A program made the position numbers and the translations under genes. From Candidatus Faecalibacterium intestinigallinarum (GTDB taxonomy: Bacteria; Bacillota; Clostridia; Oscillospirales; Ruminococcaceae), in NCBI GenBank assembly GCA_019113345.1, contig DXHQ01000037.1, forward strand, positions 1-64,000: 64,000 bases of DNA, in the 5' to 3' direction. Below, one piece after another: positions 55,868-64,000 of the stretch (positions are counted from its first letter, which is position 1; each line of letters starts with the position of its first letter). The notes under the pieces are model-generated. The model saw only the letters and a list, made by a program, of their open reading frames with translations, ran no database searches and was not told the origin of the DNA.

Positions 55868-56200
55868 GTGTTTTATGACCTGTTTATTGAGCTATGCCGC
55901 AAAAAGGGTGTTGCCCCCACACGCGCCGCGATGGAAATAGGGCTGAATAAATCCACGCCGACCACTTGGAAAAAGAAAGGGTTGACCCCACAGGGAGCCA
56001 CCCTACAAAAAATTGCTGACTATTTTGGTGTGACAACAGATTGCCTTTTGGGTACCGAAACAGAAAAAGACCCCGCTGCTCCTAGCGAGGTCTCTGAATC
56101 CGATCTGAAGTTTGCGCTGTTCGGTGGCGAGGCCACCGACAAGCAGCTGGACGAAGTGCGGCGCTTCGCTCGGTTTATCAAAGAGCGTGATGCAAAGTGA
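55868..56200 (+). CDS. XRE-family phage repressor
   Basis: FYDLFIELCRKKGVAPTRAAMEIGLNKSTPTTWKKKGLTPQGATLQKIADYFGVTTDCLLG; start codon uncertain (55859-55868). Confidence 0.88.
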   Translation: MFYDLFIELCRKKGVAPTRAAMEIGLNKSTPTTWKKKGLTPQGATLQKIADYFGVTTDCLLGTETEKDPAAPSEVSESDLKFALFGGEATDKQLDEVRRFARFIKERDAK

Positions 56201-56601
56201 ATTTGAATGACTTGTACCGTTTGGCCGAGGCTAAAGGAATCGATGTATCCAATTTTCCGCTGCCGGAAAGCGGCAGCCTTGCGCTGGAGCTGGGCAACCG
56301 ACAGTATATCGGGATAGACAACTCCCGGCGCTACTCCGCCGGGGAAGAAGCCGCCCACCTGGGGCACGAACTGGGACACTGTCTGTACGGGGGATTCTAC
56401 AACGAAAAATCCGCCCTGGACACCATCATGCGACATGAGGTGCGGGCGGATAAGTGGTACATCGAAAACGCTATCCCGCGGGCAGAGCTGGAAAGGCTGC
56501 TGGCCGGCGGGTATGAGCTTTGGGAGATCGCAGAGATTATGGGCACGACTGAGGATTATATCCAAAAGGCGTGCGCATATTACGCGATTGGAAATATGTA
56601 G
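56197..56601 (+). CDS. ImmA/IrrE-family metalloendopeptidase
   Basis: AAHLGHELGHCLYG (HExxH-like). Confidence 0.9.
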   Translation: MNLNDLYRLAEAKGIDVSNFPLPESGSLALELGNRQYIGIDNSRRYSAGEEAAHLGHELGHCLYGGFYNEKSALDTIMRHEVRADKWYIENAIPRAELERLLAGGYELWEIAEIMGTTEDYIQKACAYYAIGNM

Positions 56602-56607
56602 GGGAGG

Positions 56608-57606
56608 ATGAATATGGGGTTACGCTTCCGAAAGAGTAAAAAAGTAGGCCCGTTCCGGGTCAATATCAGCCAAAAAGGCGTGGGCTGGTCTGTGGGGGTG
56701 CCGGGTCTGCGCTACACAAAGAAAGCAGGCGGCGGCAGCCGCGTAACAGCCAGCGTGCCAGGGACAGGCATCTCTTATGTGAAAGAGTCCGGCGGCAGCA
56801 ATCAGAGGAAAAAGCCCCGGATAGCAGAAGGCAACACGGCAAAGTTGAATGCAGCCAAACCATCTGCGTCGCGTATGCCTGTTCCGTCCCCCGAGCTGAC
56901 AGAGCCGCAGCCTCCCCAGAACGGCGGCAAAAAAACCGGACACGGTTGCTTATGGTGGGTAATGGCAATATTTTTCTGGCCATTTTTCCTATCCGCCTGG
57001 TTTTGGAAGACCGACAAGTTCAAGCTCAAAAAGCCTGCAAGAGCTTTTGCCCTGGTTGCAGTTTGGGCAATTCTTCTGGCTTCTTGGAGTGCTTCTTCTA
57101 CCGAGTCCAATCTGGCAGTGTCCAGCTCCGCGGCGTCTTCCGTTGTATCGTCTTCTGCGCCAGCTTTGGAGGCAGAAAGCGAACCAGAAAGCCTAGCCGC
57201 ATCATCTGAGCCAGCAGAAGATGTTGCGGACAGCCAGCCGGAAGAAGCCGCATCCGCGCCCATGCAGGAAGAGGCTCCATCCGAATCAACTCCCGCGTCC
57301 GAAGCGCCTGCTGCAGCCGCTCCCAGTGAACCTGCACAAGACGCAACCGCTCCCGACAGTACGGCTTCCGGCTCGCCTGCAGTGGTCCCCGCGCCCGTAC
57401 CTGTCCCCACGCCTGCGCCTGCAGAGAGCAGCTCGGTGGAAGAGACGATCGAGGAACCTGAACCGCAAGAGGCGATGGTGTGGGTCACAGCGACCGGCTC
57501 CAAATATCATAGCCGGCCAAACTGCGGCAACACAAAAAGCTCCTCGCAGGTGCCGATCAGCCGGGCTATTGCAATGGGCCTGGAACCATGTAAACGCTGC
57601 TACTAA
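56608..57606 (+). CDS. DUF4236-domain membrane protein with C-terminal Cys motif
   Basis: MGLRFRKSKKVGPFRVNISQKGVGWSVGVPGLRYTKKAGG; TM; KYHSRPNCGNTKSSSQVPISRAIAMGLEPCKRCY. Confidence 0.8.
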   Translation: MNMGLRFRKSKKVGPFRVNISQKGVGWSVGVPGLRYTKKAGGGSRVTASVPGTGISYVKESGGSNQRKKPRIAEGNTAKLNAAKPSASRMPVPSPELTEPQPPQNGGKKTGHGCLWWVMAIFFWPFFLSAWFWKTDKFKLKKPARAFALVAVWAILLASWSASSTESNLAVSSSAASSVVSSSAPALEAESEPESLAASSEPAEDVADSQPEEAASAPMQEEAPSESTPASEAPAAAAPSEPAQDATAPDSTASGSPAVVPAPVPVPTPAPAESSSVEETIEEPEPQEAMVWVTATGSKYHSRPNCGNTKSSSQVPISRAIAMGLEPCKRCY

Positions 57607-57617
57607 AACAAAAAGAA

Positions 57618-57649
57618 CCCCGTCCACCTGTTGGCGCAGGTGAACGGGG
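57618..57649. terminator. intrinsic terminator-like hairpin downstream of the repressor operon
   Basis: CCCCGTCCACCTG...CAGGTGAACGGGG. Confidence 0.6.
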
Positions 57650-57755
57650 CAACAGACCGGCTCCCCTCAAAGAGGATCGTCGCACAGCCCTAGACACTGT
57701 GAGTATACCTCTTTTTGGGTGGGTCTGTCAACCTATACCCAAAAGGAGGTTTTTT

Positions 57756-59177
57756 ATGGCGACCGTTGAAAAGCGGGGCAAAGGCTACCGCATCACGGTG
57801 GCGGCCGGCATCGGGCTGGACGGGCGGCAGATACGCCGCCGGACGATCTGGACGCCGGACCCCAAGATGACGCCCCGGCAGGTTGAAAAAGAACTGGCCC
57901 GGCAGGTGGTCAAGTTCGAGGAGCAGGTGAAGGCCGGCGGCGGGGGCGACGGCGGGAACATCCGATTCGCGGACTTCGCGGCCCGCTATATGGAGGAATA
58001 TGGCAAGCTCTATCTTAAGCCAACCACCCTGGCCAACTACCAGGGCTGCCTGGTGCGGATCAATCAGGCCATCGGGCACCTGCGGCTCAAGGACATCACC
58101 CCGCTGCACATCCAGGCTTTTTACCGCAACCTGCAGGAGGAGGGAGTGCGCCAGAAGGTCACCGCCCAGGCCACCCCTGCTCTGGCGGCCTGGCAGCAGG
58201 GGCAAAAGCTCTCTCAGGCCGAACTGGCCCGCCGGGCGGGTGTTTCCCGGCCCACGGTGGGGCAAGCCCTCAAGGGCCGCCCGGTCAGCCTGGACAGCGC
58301 CCAGAAGCTGGCCGCCGTCGCCGGGCAGCCGGTAGGCGTCCTGTTCCAGGTGCAGCCCAACACCTCCCCCCTCTCGGCGGCTACCATCCACGCTTACCAT
58401 CGGGTGTTGTCCTCCATCCTCAAGCGGGCAGTGCGGTGGCGCTGCATCCCTGCAAACCCCGCCGAGGGCGCCGAGCTGCCATCCCTTGCGGGCCACAGCG
58501 CCCACTACCTGGACGAGCCGGACGCCCGGCGGATGCTGCAGCTGCTCCTCTCCGAGCCCATCAAGTGGGCCGCGCCGGTGATCTTTGACCTGCTCAGCGG
58601 CCTGCGCCGGGCCGAGCTTCTGGGCCTGCGCTGGCAGGACGTGGATCTGGACGCCGGGCTGTTGCGGGTCGCCCAAAGCTGGAACTATGTTCCGGGCACC
58701 GGCACCTACATCAGCACCCCCAAGACCGAGGGGTCCATCCGCTGCCTGCGGATCTCCACGGCGGCGGTGGCCATCCTGCGCACCTACAAAACCTGGCAGG
58801 ACGGCCTGCGGTCATCCCTCGGGGACGCCTGGCAGGACACCGACGGCCGCGTTTTCACCAGCGAGATGGGGCGGCCCATCTTCCCCTCTTCTTTGACGGC
58901 ATGGCTGCGCAAATTCATCCGGCGCACCGGGCTGCCGCCCAGCTCGGTCCACAGCCTGCGCCACACCTACGCCAGCCTGCTGCTGGCTGAGCGCACCCCG
59001 CTGGTGGTGGTCGCCCACAACCTGGGCCACGCCCAGGCCAGCACCACCGCCAACATCTACGCCCACACCATCCAGTCCGCCGAGGTGGCCGCCGCCGGCA
59101 TCCTGGACCGCTTCGCGGACGGGCTGGCGGGGCAGGGTGAGGCTAACCGGGGCGAGAATGCGCAAAAATTCATCTAA
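57756..59177 (+). CDS. int: tyrosine recombinase (integrase) with inserted XRE-type HTH domain
   Basis: DLLSGLRRAELLGLRWQDVD, HSLRHTYASLLL, LGHAQASTTANIYAHT; internal SQAELARRAGVSRPTVGQALKG; RBS AAGGAGG. Confidence 0.95.
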   Translation: MATVEKRGKGYRITVAAGIGLDGRQIRRRTIWTPDPKMTPRQVEKELARQVVKFEEQVKAGGGGDGGNIRFADFAARYMEEYGKLYLKPTTLANYQGCLVRINQAIGHLRLKDITPLHIQAFYRNLQEEGVRQKVTAQATPALAAWQQGQKLSQAELARRAGVSRPTVGQALKGRPVSLDSAQKLAAVAGQPVGVLFQVQPNTSPLSAATIHAYHRVLSSILKRAVRWRCIPANPAEGAELPSLAGHSAHYLDEPDARRMLQLLLSEPIKWAAPVIFDLLSGLRRAELLGLRWQDVDLDAGLLRVAQSWNYVPGTGTYISTPKTEGSIRCLRISTAAVAILRTYKTWQDGLRSSLGDAWQDTDGRVFTSEMGRPIFPSSLTAWLRKFIRRTGLPPSSVHSLRHTYASLLLAERTPLVVVAHNLGHAQASTTANIYAHTIQSAEVAAAGILDRFADGLAGQGEANRGENAQKFI

Positions 59178-59266
59178 TGTACGACAAATACAAAATCATC
59201 TCACTTTACTTTGCTGTAAAAAGCATTATAATACAAATAGAACATTATTAAAGGAGTAAACCTAAA

Positions 59267-59788
59267 ATGAAAATTATAAAAAAAATTGAAGAAAAGAAAG
59301 CTCTTATTGTCCTTACCGCTGTTCGAGCAGTGTGTGAAGATTCTCAGGAAGTCGCCTATTTTGTAGGGGTTCAAGATAATCCGTATATTCCTAGCAGTCA
59401 TACTATAAAAACCGAAATCGCAAAAAACGGGTGGAAGATTTTGTCTGAAGATGATGAATGGATCGAACGCTGGGAGATAACTATCGAATTGCCCAAAGGT
59501 TTTTGCTTTTGCTGCTACAAAGTAACCAGTTCTGATATTGTTACATATGCCATATTCAAAGACACACGTTATAAGGACGGCAAACTACATATGTGCCATC
59601 CTTTTATCTCGCCGGTAAGATGTGAAATGGTTGAGCATGATAATGTTGTACAGCCAGATATAGCCAGTGCAATCGAAAAAATCGCCCAAAGCGGCATCTG
59701 TCTTTGTATGGATAACTCTTCCGATAAGATGATAGCTCAGGTGATTTCCAAGGAGCTTATTGCAAAGTATCCATCTTCGTATAAGTAA
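59267..59788 (+). CDS. AT-rich orphan gene between int and attR (possible lysogenic conversion gene)
   Basis: 173 aa with RBS aaaggag; base composition clearly below surrounding GC. Confidence 0.75.
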   Translation: MKIIKKIEEKKALIVLTAVRAVCEDSQEVAYFVGVQDNPYIPSSHTIKTEIAKNGWKILSEDDEWIERWEITIELPKGFCFCCYKVTSSDIVTYAIFKDTRYKDGKLHMCHPFISPVRCEMVEHDNVVQPDIASAIEKIAQSGICLCMDNSSDKMIAQVISKELIAKYPSSYK

Positions 59789-59800
59789 AACTGTAACGAG

Positions 59801-59820
59801 TTCACCCCAAATTCACCCCA
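59801..59820. promoter_or_regulatory. putative right integrase arm-type site
   Basis: ttcaccccaaattcacccca, identical to 14807-14826. Confidence 0.65.
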
Positions 59821-59854
59821 CCGGACAAAACCGACGAAATCACATAAACAGGAA

Positions 59855-59891
59855 AATCCCCCGAAGACTCATACCTTCGAGGGATTTTTCT
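59855..59891 (-). terminator. phage-supplied tRNA-Thr terminator
   Basis: minus strand AATCCCTCGAAGgtatgagtCTTCGGGGGATTTT. Confidence 0.8.
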
Positions 59892-59898
59892 ATACCTA

Positions 59899-59974
<76 letters not shown>

Positions 59975-60038
59975 AGGACTGCGGGATGTATTATAGCACA
60001 CTCCGCGCAGCTTTGCAAGAGGGAATTTCCGGCTTTTT

Positions 60039-61316
60039 TCAATTTTTTCCGTTTTTGGCGGCCGGAGGCAGCGGGGCGGCGCCGTCGGGGGCCACCTCCA
60101 GCGAAGCCTGCGCCCGCTTGTCCCGCCGGTAGGCGGTGGGGGTCTGGCCGGTGGCGTTCTTGAACATCTTGGTAAAGTAGTTCACGTCCAGAATGCCCAC
60201 CTCTTCGGCCACCACCGCCACCCGGGCGTTGGTGGTCAGCAGCAGGCGGGCCGCCCGCTCCATCCGGCGGCGGCTGATGTAGTCGGTCAGGGTCTGACCG
60301 GTCTCCTGCTTGAACACGTTGGACAGATAGCTGGGGCTGATGTAGCACTGGGCCGCCAGGGTCTTGAGGGAGAGGGGCGCGTCCAGATGCAGGTTGATCT
60401 CGTTGATCACCTTCTGGATCAGGGGACTGTACTGCCGCAGGGAGTACTGCTGCACATAGCGGCAGTACTCCTTCACCATCCGGACCCGCAGCCGCCTGCC
60501 TTCCTCGACGCTGCCCAGCGTTTCAAGCTCGAGGGCAAAGCGGGCCGAGATATGGTCGAGGTAATAGGGGTGGACGCTGGCCTGCTCGATGGCCTTGCGG
60601 AACAGGCTGTTCAAAATGATGGTGTAGTTTTTGAACTCCCGCAGAGGGCTGCGCAGCCGGGGCGCCAGCTGAAACTGGTGGAAATTCTCATACGCCGCCA
60701 GCGCGGCCTGCACGTCCCCTTTGGCCACCGCTTCCAGCATTTTGTTCTCGGCGGCGTACCGCTCGGCGATCAGTTCGGCGGGCAGCTGCTCGGTGAAGGA
60801 AGTCTCCCGGAATCTTTCCAGGCTGGGCCGGAAGCGCAGCGGCATGAACTCCCGCCACTCGGCCGTTTTGAGCTCCCCCTCCGGGAACGCCAGGGAGACC
60901 ACCGCAAAGAGGGAGGTCTTGATGGTGTTGTCCTCCACCTGCCGCACCCGGTTGTAGTACTCTTCGACCACCCTCTGGGCTTTTTCGTCCAGGTACTTTT
61001 CGCACCACGCCAGCGACTGGCTGGACCGCGGCCCGTCCGCCCAGGGGCCGAAACAGTAGAGGGTGTCCTTTTCGTCCGGCGACAGGAAGAGCGCGAACCG
61101 CAGCTCGAACACCCCCTGCGCAAAGACCAGGGTCTTTTCCGGCACCTGGTCCAGCAGCTGCCGGCCAAAGCCGGGCCAGTCGAACTCGGCGTCCAGGGCG
61201 CGGCGCAGCCCGTAGTCGAAATTGTCGATCCCCGCAAAGGGCGGGGTCACCCGCGTCAGGCCGATGTTCATCGACCCGGCAAGCTTTTCCAGCACCCGGC
61301 TGATCTCAACTTTCAA
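60039..61316 (-). CDS. AraC-family transcriptional regulator
   Basis: C-terminal double HTH: CYISPSYLSNVFKQETGQTLTDYISRRRMERAARLLLTTNARVAVVAEEVGILDVNYFTKMFKNATGQTPTAYRR. Confidence 0.93.
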   Translation of the reverse strand: MKVEISRVLEKLAGSMNIGLTRVTPPFAGIDNFDYGLRRALDAEFDWPGFGRQLLDQVPEKTLVFAQGVFELRFALFLSPDEKDTLYCFGPWADGPRSSQSLAWCEKYLDEKAQRVVEEYYNRVRQVEDNTIKTSLFAVVSLAFPEGELKTAEWREFMPLRFRPSLERFRETSFTEQLPAELIAERYAAENKMLEAVAKGDVQAALAAYENFHQFQLAPRLRSPLREFKNYTIILNSLFRKAIEQASVHPYYLDHISARFALELETLGSVEEGRRLRVRMVKEYCRYVQQYSLRQYSPLIQKVINEINLHLDAPLSLKTLAAQCYISPSYLSNVFKQETGQTLTDYISRRRMERAARLLLTTNARVAVVAEEVGILDVNYFTKMFKNATGQTPTAYRRDKRAQASLEVAPDGAAPLPPAAKNGKN

Positions 61317-61636
61317 TCCAGTTCACCTCTCCGTTTTTTCTTCTTCCGGTCCCTGCCGCGCATCCTGCTCATACAACTTTACGCTTTCGATTATAACACA
61401 AAAACCGCCGGCAGAAAAGCCGCCGGGCCTCTGTCAGGACCATTTTTCACAATTTTTGCCGGGAATTTATCGTAAAATTCACCATTTCTTTGCCCAAACT
61501 GCCGCAAATTCGGACAGAATGAAAAAATTATACGGAATCTTCTCAAAAAAATCCTTTCCTTTGCCTGCGGCTTATGCGATAATAAAATCAATATGGGCCT
61601 TTTCGCCCCCACCCGCTTGAGAAGGAGGAACGCTTC

Positions 61637-63886
61637 ATGGCAAAAAAAGCATCCGACAACCTGAAATATTACCACAACCCCAACGGTCCCACCATCGGCA
61701 CCGTCTCCCGCCGCGTCATCGAGAAGGACGGCCTGACCTTCAAGGACATCGACGGCACCGGCGAGGTGACCGCCGTCAACGACTGGCGGCTCTCCCCGGC
61801 CGAGCGCGCCGCCGCCTACGTCAAGACCCTGACCACCGACGAAAAGATCGCGCAGCTGTTCATCTCGGACTGGCGGATGGGCCCCGCCTGCCCCGCCGCG
61901 GGCCACACCGTCATCCCCGACGAATCGGGTGTGCTGGACGACGCCGAGTTCAACGGCAAGACCATCTTTGGCGAGCAGCACCTGCCCGGCACCACCACCC
62001 TGATCAAGGAGTGGTTCAACCGGCATCTGATCCTGCGGGCCAGCCCCTCCCCCGCCGACATGGCCGACTGGCTCAACCAGCTGCACGCCGTCGCCGAAGA
62101 GTGCGAGCATTTCGTCCCGGTGCAGGCAGCCTCCAACTCCCGCAATGAGAACGGCGAGGTGGTCTTTGGGATGAACGATGCCTCGGGCGTCTTTGCCACC
62201 TGGCCCGGCACCCTGGGCATCGCGGCGGCCGTCCTGGGCGAGGACGGCGACACCGCCCTGATCGACAAGTTTGCCGACTGCATCCGGCGCGAGTGGGCCG
62301 CCTGCGGCCTGCGCAAGGGCTATATGTACATGGCCGACTGCGTCAGCGACCCCCGCTGGCAGCGCACCTTCGGCACCTTCGGCGAGGACCCCGAGCTGAT
62401 CGAGAAGATCTTCGAGCGGCTGATCCCCGGCATCCAGGGCGGCCCCGACGGCGTCACCAAAGACGGCGTGTCCATGACGGTCAAGCACTTCCCCGGCGGC
62501 GGCGCCCGCGAAAACGGCTTTGACCCCCACTACGCCGCCGGCCAGTGGAACGTCTATGCCACCGAGGGCTCGCTGCAAATATACCACATCCCCACCTTCC
62601 GCCCCGCCGTCAAGTACCACGCCGCCTCCATCATGCCCTATTACTCCAAGCCGGCGGCCGCAAAGAGCGCCCCCCAGACCGACTGCGAGGGCAGCGCCCT
62701 GCGGATGGACCCCTACGGCTTTGCCTACAACAAGGTGTTCATCGACGGCATCCTGCGCGGGCAGATGGGCTTTGACGGCTACATCAACTCGGACACCGGC
62801 ATCACCCACAACATGAGCTGGGGCGTGGAAGCGCTGGACGTCCCCGAGCGGATCGGCTTTGCGGTCACCCAGTCGGGCGTCGACCTCATCAGCGGCCTGT
62901 TCGACAACGCCGAGGGCCGCGAGGCCTACGCCCGCGCCGCCAACGGCTACTACGACACCCACCCGGTCCCCGAAGGGTTCAAAAAGGAGGACCTGGTCCT
63001 GACCGACGAGAGCCTGGACCGCGCCGTCAGCCGCACCCTGGCCGAGCTGTTCCAGCAGGGGATGTTCGAGAACCCCTATGCCGACCCCAAGCACGCCGAG
63101 GAAGTGGTGGCCAACGAGGACGACTGGAAGGAAGCCGCCCTGGTCCACCGCGAGAGCGTCGTCCTGCTCAAAAACCAGGACCGCACCCTGCCCCTGACCA
63201 CCGACAAGCTGTCGGGAGCGAAGGTCTACGCCGAGGCGTTCGCCAAGGACGCCGAAAAGGGCGCAGCCGCCACCAAGGCCCTGCGGGAGATGATCGCCCG
63301 GTTTGAGATCCACCTCACCGACGACCCCGCCGAGGCCGACTACGCCATTCTGATGGTCAGCCCGTCGTCGGGCGCCTACTTCAGCGCCACCCCCGGCTAC
63401 CTCGAGCTGGATATCTGCGAGGACAAGACGGTCCACGACGTCGGCGCCGACGGCAAGCCCCTGCCCTCCACCCACACCGAGACCACCCTTGCGGGCGCAA
63501 AGCGCATCCCTGCCATCGCCGCGGCGGTGCACGCCCACGGCGGCCGGGTGATTGCCAACATCAACTTCCCGCTGGCCTGGATGGTGGGCAACGTCGAGCC
63601 CTATGCCGACGCCCTGACCGCCGGTTTCGACACCTACCCCTCCGCCACCCTGGACGTCCTCTTCGGGCGCTTTGAGCCGGTGGGCCGGCTGCCCATCACC
63701 CTGCCCCGCAACGACGCGGTGCTGGCCGTCAACGCCGACGGCGTCTGCGCCAGCCCCAACGACGTGCCCGGCTACGCCAAGGACCAGTACATGGACCCCG
63801 CCCTCAAGGACGAGAACGGCAAGGCCTACGCCTACCGCGACGCCGCCGGCAACTATTACGAGCTGCGCTTCGGCCTGCGCTACTGA
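61637..63886 (+). CDS. glycoside hydrolase family 3 protein (beta-glucosidase-like)
   Basis: GH3-like VKHFPGGGARENG, FDGYINSDTGITHNMSWGVEAL, GRLPITLPRN. Confidence 0.88.
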   Translation: MAKKASDNLKYYHNPNGPTIGTVSRRVIEKDGLTFKDIDGTGEVTAVNDWRLSPAERAAAYVKTLTTDEKIAQLFISDWRMGPACPAAGHTVIPDESGVLDDAEFNGKTIFGEQHLPGTTTLIKEWFNRHLILRASPSPADMADWLNQLHAVAEECEHFVPVQAASNSRNENGEVVFGMNDASGVFATWPGTLGIAAAVLGEDGDTALIDKFADCIRREWAACGLRKGYMYMADCVSDPRWQRTFGTFGEDPELIEKIFERLIPGIQGGPDGVTKDGVSMTVKHFPGGGARENGFDPHYAAGQWNVYATEGSLQIYHIPTFRPAVKYHAASIMPYYSKPAAAKSAPQTDCEGSALRMDPYGFAYNKVFIDGILRGQMGFDGYINSDTGITHNMSWGVEALDVPERIGFAVTQSGVDLISGLFDNAEGREAYARAANGYYDTHPVPEGFKKEDLVLTDESLDRAVSRTLAELFQQGMFENPYADPKHAEEVVANEDDWKEAALVHRESVVLLKNQDRTLPLTTDKLSGAKVYAEAFAKDAEKGAAATKALREMIARFEIHLTDDPAEADYAILMVSPSSGAYFSATPGYLELDICEDKTVHDVGADGKPLPSTHTETTLAGAKRIPAIAAAVHAHGGRVIANINFPLAWMVGNVEPYADALTAGFDTYPSATLDVLFGRFEPVGRLPITLPRNDAVLAVNADGVCASPNDVPGYAKDQYMDPALKDENGKAYAYRDAAGNYYELRFGLRY

Positions 63887-63902
63887 TGGAAAGGACGCCG
63901 CC

Positions 63903-64000
63903 ATGCAAAAGAACGTATTGAACACCGACCTGACCGGCAAGGTCGCCGTCGTCACCGGGGCGGGCGGGGTGCTGTGCTCCGACATGGCCAAGACTCTGGC
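63903..64000 (+). CDS. SDR-family oxidoreductase, N-terminus only
   Basis: MQKNVLNTDLTGKVAVVTGAGGVLCSDMAKTL; Rossmann TGxGG. Confidence 0.8.
   Translation, partial: MQKNVLNTDLTGKVAVVTGAGGVLCSDMAKTL

Noticed and set aside
61391-63991. 866-aa minus-strand ORF antisense to the GH3 gene
   Set aside because: Same GC-bias artefact; no recognisable domain.

Overview
GC-rich Firmicutes (Ruminococcaceae-like, by gene content and style) chromosome segment carrying a complete ~45.3 kb P2-like contractile-tail prophage. The prophage is bounded by a 45-bp direct repeat (14647-14691 / 59899-59943) corresponding to the 3' part of a tRNA-Thr(GGT) gene, which stays intact at the right end. Left flank: an Hsp20-like gene start with a CIRCE operator, threonine aldolase, an ArsC-like protein, ferredoxin, polA, tsaD, a CPBP protease, a NifX-like protein, an arylsulfotransferase, a chromate transporter pair and a PstS-like lipoprotein. 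Right flank: AraC regulator, GH3 enzyme, SDR start. The prophage has a full morphogenesis block on the minus strand, a replication/accessory block, a divergent repressor/Cro-like switch with three operator-like palindromes, ImmA, an integrase, and an AT-rich orphan gene next to attR. Points most worth checking: (1) a C-terminal tail-protein segment that looks like a diversity-generating-retroelement variable region with no reverse transcriptase in the prophage; (2) an IS110-family element with structured non-coding RNA candidates on both sides of its transposase; (3) a phage tRNA-Trp with a shortened D-loop, placed directly after an intrinsic terminator; (4) phage copies of the tRNA terminator and putative integrase arm sites; (5) a methyltransferase split at a G6 tract and a collapsed helicase/methyltransferase remnant; (6) a -1 frameshift tail chaperone; (7) a Cys-rich ORF with a strong Shine-Dalgarno overlapping another gene out of frame. 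No CRISPR array, rRNA or reverse transcriptase was found. All family names come from reading the translated sequence, with no database search.
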